Origin: Talpa occidentalis | Taxonomy: Eukaryota; Chordata; Mammalia; Eulipotyphla; Talpidae | Reading direction: 5' to 3' | Length of the DNA: 64,000 bases | Assembly: GCF_014898055.3 (NCBI RefSeq) | Contig: NW_023601322.1 | Coordinates: forward strand, 6,839,312-6,903,311 | Shown: piece by piece, positions 62,346 through 64,000 of the stretch | How the letters are laid out: each line of letters starts with the position of its first letter | How positions within the stretch are numbered: the stretch's first letter is position 1 | Made by a program: the position numbers and the translations under genes | The notes under the pieces: model-generated | The model's database searches: none | What the model saw: only the letters and a program-made list of their open reading frames with translations | Told to the model about the DNA's origin: nothing

Positions 62346-64000
62346 AATCTCTTTAAATATTGAATGTTGGAATAAGACAGATTTCCTCCTCTGAATCTTC
62401 TCTACCCGTTTATCTTCAACTTCTCACTTCCACCAAGGAATGTCTAAAACCTTTCCCTCACTACAGGAGCATGCTTTATGGAGGGTCTCAAATTTTCCTT
62501 TACTTGCCATGCAGATGCTATAACTCCCAGTGCTGTTTTAACTGGAGGCATCTCCTTTGTGCTAAAAACCCTTAAGCATAACCTCCCAGATATATGTCCC
62601 CAGATATTACAGATAACTCAAATGTAAAACATCCCAGCCCATATTAATCTGCTTCCACTCCCATTCAAGGCCTGGTGTAATTATTCACCCAGCTACTCAT
62701 ACTAGAAACAGATTCTGTTCTTACATTTTCTCTCCAACTTTCCTTAAATAATCACTACATCACCTCATATCTATTCCTTAAATAGATCTTTCTTAGAATC
62801 CTACCCATTGAAACTAATTTGGGAAAAAGAAGAATTATACATTATCTGAGATTTGTACCAAGCAAAAACACAAAAATTATGATGGACTCACTGGGAAATG
62901 TCTTTGTCATAGCCACCATCTGAGAACATTGCTCTGATAACTTGAAACCAAAGAAAATAGAAAATACTCTTAGGCAAACAAGGCTTGAGGGTCTTTGATT
63001 GAATTTACCAGGTGTTGACATTTACATTATTATCAACTCTCTTCAAAGAGCCCTGATTTCTTATTTTCTTTGTAAAACCCTAAATTCATCTTTAATCTTG
63101 ACTATGCAAATCTAAGTAAGCTTATACTTTAATAAGCTGAGAGCAGGCTGTATTCATGTACACACATGCATAATGATTAACATGTTAGAAATTAACATGT
63201 ATAATCAGAAATTCAAAATCTTACCAAATTAGTTACTATATTAATCTTACACATCCAGCCCTTAAAACAAAAGTAATTCAACATGTGTGCCTTTTTACAG
63301 TCTAATCAGAGAAATATCTTTGCTCCATTTTGAGCAATTTGCATCCAGGGCAGCAGTATTAATTGAAAGAAATCTTTGAACAATGTAATGAGGAGAAAAA
63401 TGGGAACTGTTGCTGTTCTTCTAGCCCCAACATCAACATTTTATGAAATGCATACTTGACTCAGAATTAGCCCTCATTATTGTAAGAAGTAGACAAAGAC
63501 AGTTTTCAACAACAAGCTAGTAAGCACCAGAGCTTAGAAACCTGTGCACCCGAGTTGAAGGCTGGAAGGACATGCATATTGGACCTCCGCCTCACCCACG
63601 GTGAAATGGGGCTGGAGGTTTATCAACACCTCCACAACACTGCTCTATATTTGGTGGTTTTCGTTCATTCTGATCAGGATCAGATTAAGATCAGGATATG
63701 AAGAGATTTATGGAGATAGCCCAGAAGAACTGGCCTCAAAAAGCTGAAATGTGTTCTTTGACAGCGTGGCTGTGAGTCACCAAACCAGCATCCATGTAGA
63801 GGGACTGTGTGGAGTTAGCCTTCGTGGGAAATGCAGCTTAAAGATGCTCATTTCTTACTGTTCTGGGACGCCACAGTAATGCACAACTCCACAGTTAATC
63901 CTGACTTATACTGAGGTCTTATATTGAAAACTAAAGTGCATTTGAGAAGGACTGCCATGTCTCAAAAGAAAAATGAAAGAATAAGCTCTCTAAATTATAA

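Larger units (their letters stand above)
52605..64000 (-). other. CDH7: CDH7 intron upstream of the 254-nt exon (partial, at least 11,396 nt)
   Basis: The acceptor tttctcacag is at its left end. The donor and the preceding exon (EC2/EC3; expected about 188 nt) are not found in the window. It contains a MER5-like element (54.4 kb), MIR-like pieces (56.2 and 59.2 kb), two SINEs (59.4 and 62.1 kb), an LTR-like stretch (59.7 kb) and an old interspersed repeat (60.4 kb). No other gene is recognised. Confidence 0.75.

Noticed and set aside
52605..64000. Search for the next upstream CDH7 exon (EC2/EC3, with an NDNPPRFP-type linker)
   Set aside because: No minus-strand sequence with a cadherin linker motif and splice sites was found here, so the exon is taken to lie beyond the right edge.
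1..64000. Functional tRNA genes suggested by B-box matches GGTTCGATCCC
   Set aside because: All B boxes found lie inside SINE copies with SINE bodies or A-rich tails; none folds into an isolated tRNA gene context.
1..64000. CRISPR array, operon, prophage or other prokaryotic system
   Set aside because: Spliced cadherin exons, L1/L2/MIR layers and microsatellites show mammalian nuclear DNA. No regularly spaced direct repeats with unique spacers occur.

Overview
This is a window of mammalian nuclear DNA. It is AT-rich, intron-bearing and full of retroposons, and it has no bacterial, plasmid, phage or CRISPR signal. The one recognisable gene lies on the minus strand: the 3' part of a classical type II cadherin. 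Six coding exons of 254, 137, 122, 118, 252 and 494 nt run from about 52.6 kb down to the stop codon at 21,242-21,244. They splice into one uninterrupted 458-residue C-terminal protein: the end of EC3, all of EC4 and EC5, the transmembrane helix and the catenin-binding tail. The C-terminal sequence and the tail ending in GQESLYS match my recollection of cadherin-7 (CDH7) and not that of CDH6, 10, 11, 12, 18 or 20. I assign CDH7 with good but not absolute confidence. The first half of the gene lies beyond position 64,000.

The organism is probably a bat. Ten copies of one tRNA-derived SINE are present (about 260-310 bp; 5' head GGGCCTCCCTGGTGGC, B box GGTTCGATCCC, A-rich TAAATAAATAAATCTTT tail). 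They resemble the Rhin-1 family that I remember from horseshoe and leaf-nosed bats. This is recall without a database check. Several copies have intact target-site duplications. Older layers shared by placental mammals (L1, L2, MIR, MER5-like) lie beneath.

Layout: 1-21,241 is sequence downstream of the coding region, including the unmapped CDH7 3'UTR, with SINEs at 1.5, 3.0 and 4.3 kb and an L1 tail at the left edge. 21,242-21,735 is the last coding exon. 21,736-36,523 is the 14.8-kb last intron. 36,524-40,838 holds four clustered exons. 40,839-52,350 is an 11.5-kb intron. 52,351-52,604 is the EC3/EC4 exon. From 52,605 to the right edge is one incomplete intron.

I found no undescribed multi-gene system. 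The observations most worth following are an old L1 fragment ending about 25 nt upstream of a CDH7 3' splice site, at the predicted branch point; a young SINE that seems to have carried extra 3' flanking sequence; a SINE copy reduced to its tRNA head; and a perfect four-tract G-quadruplex motif in a CDH7 intron.
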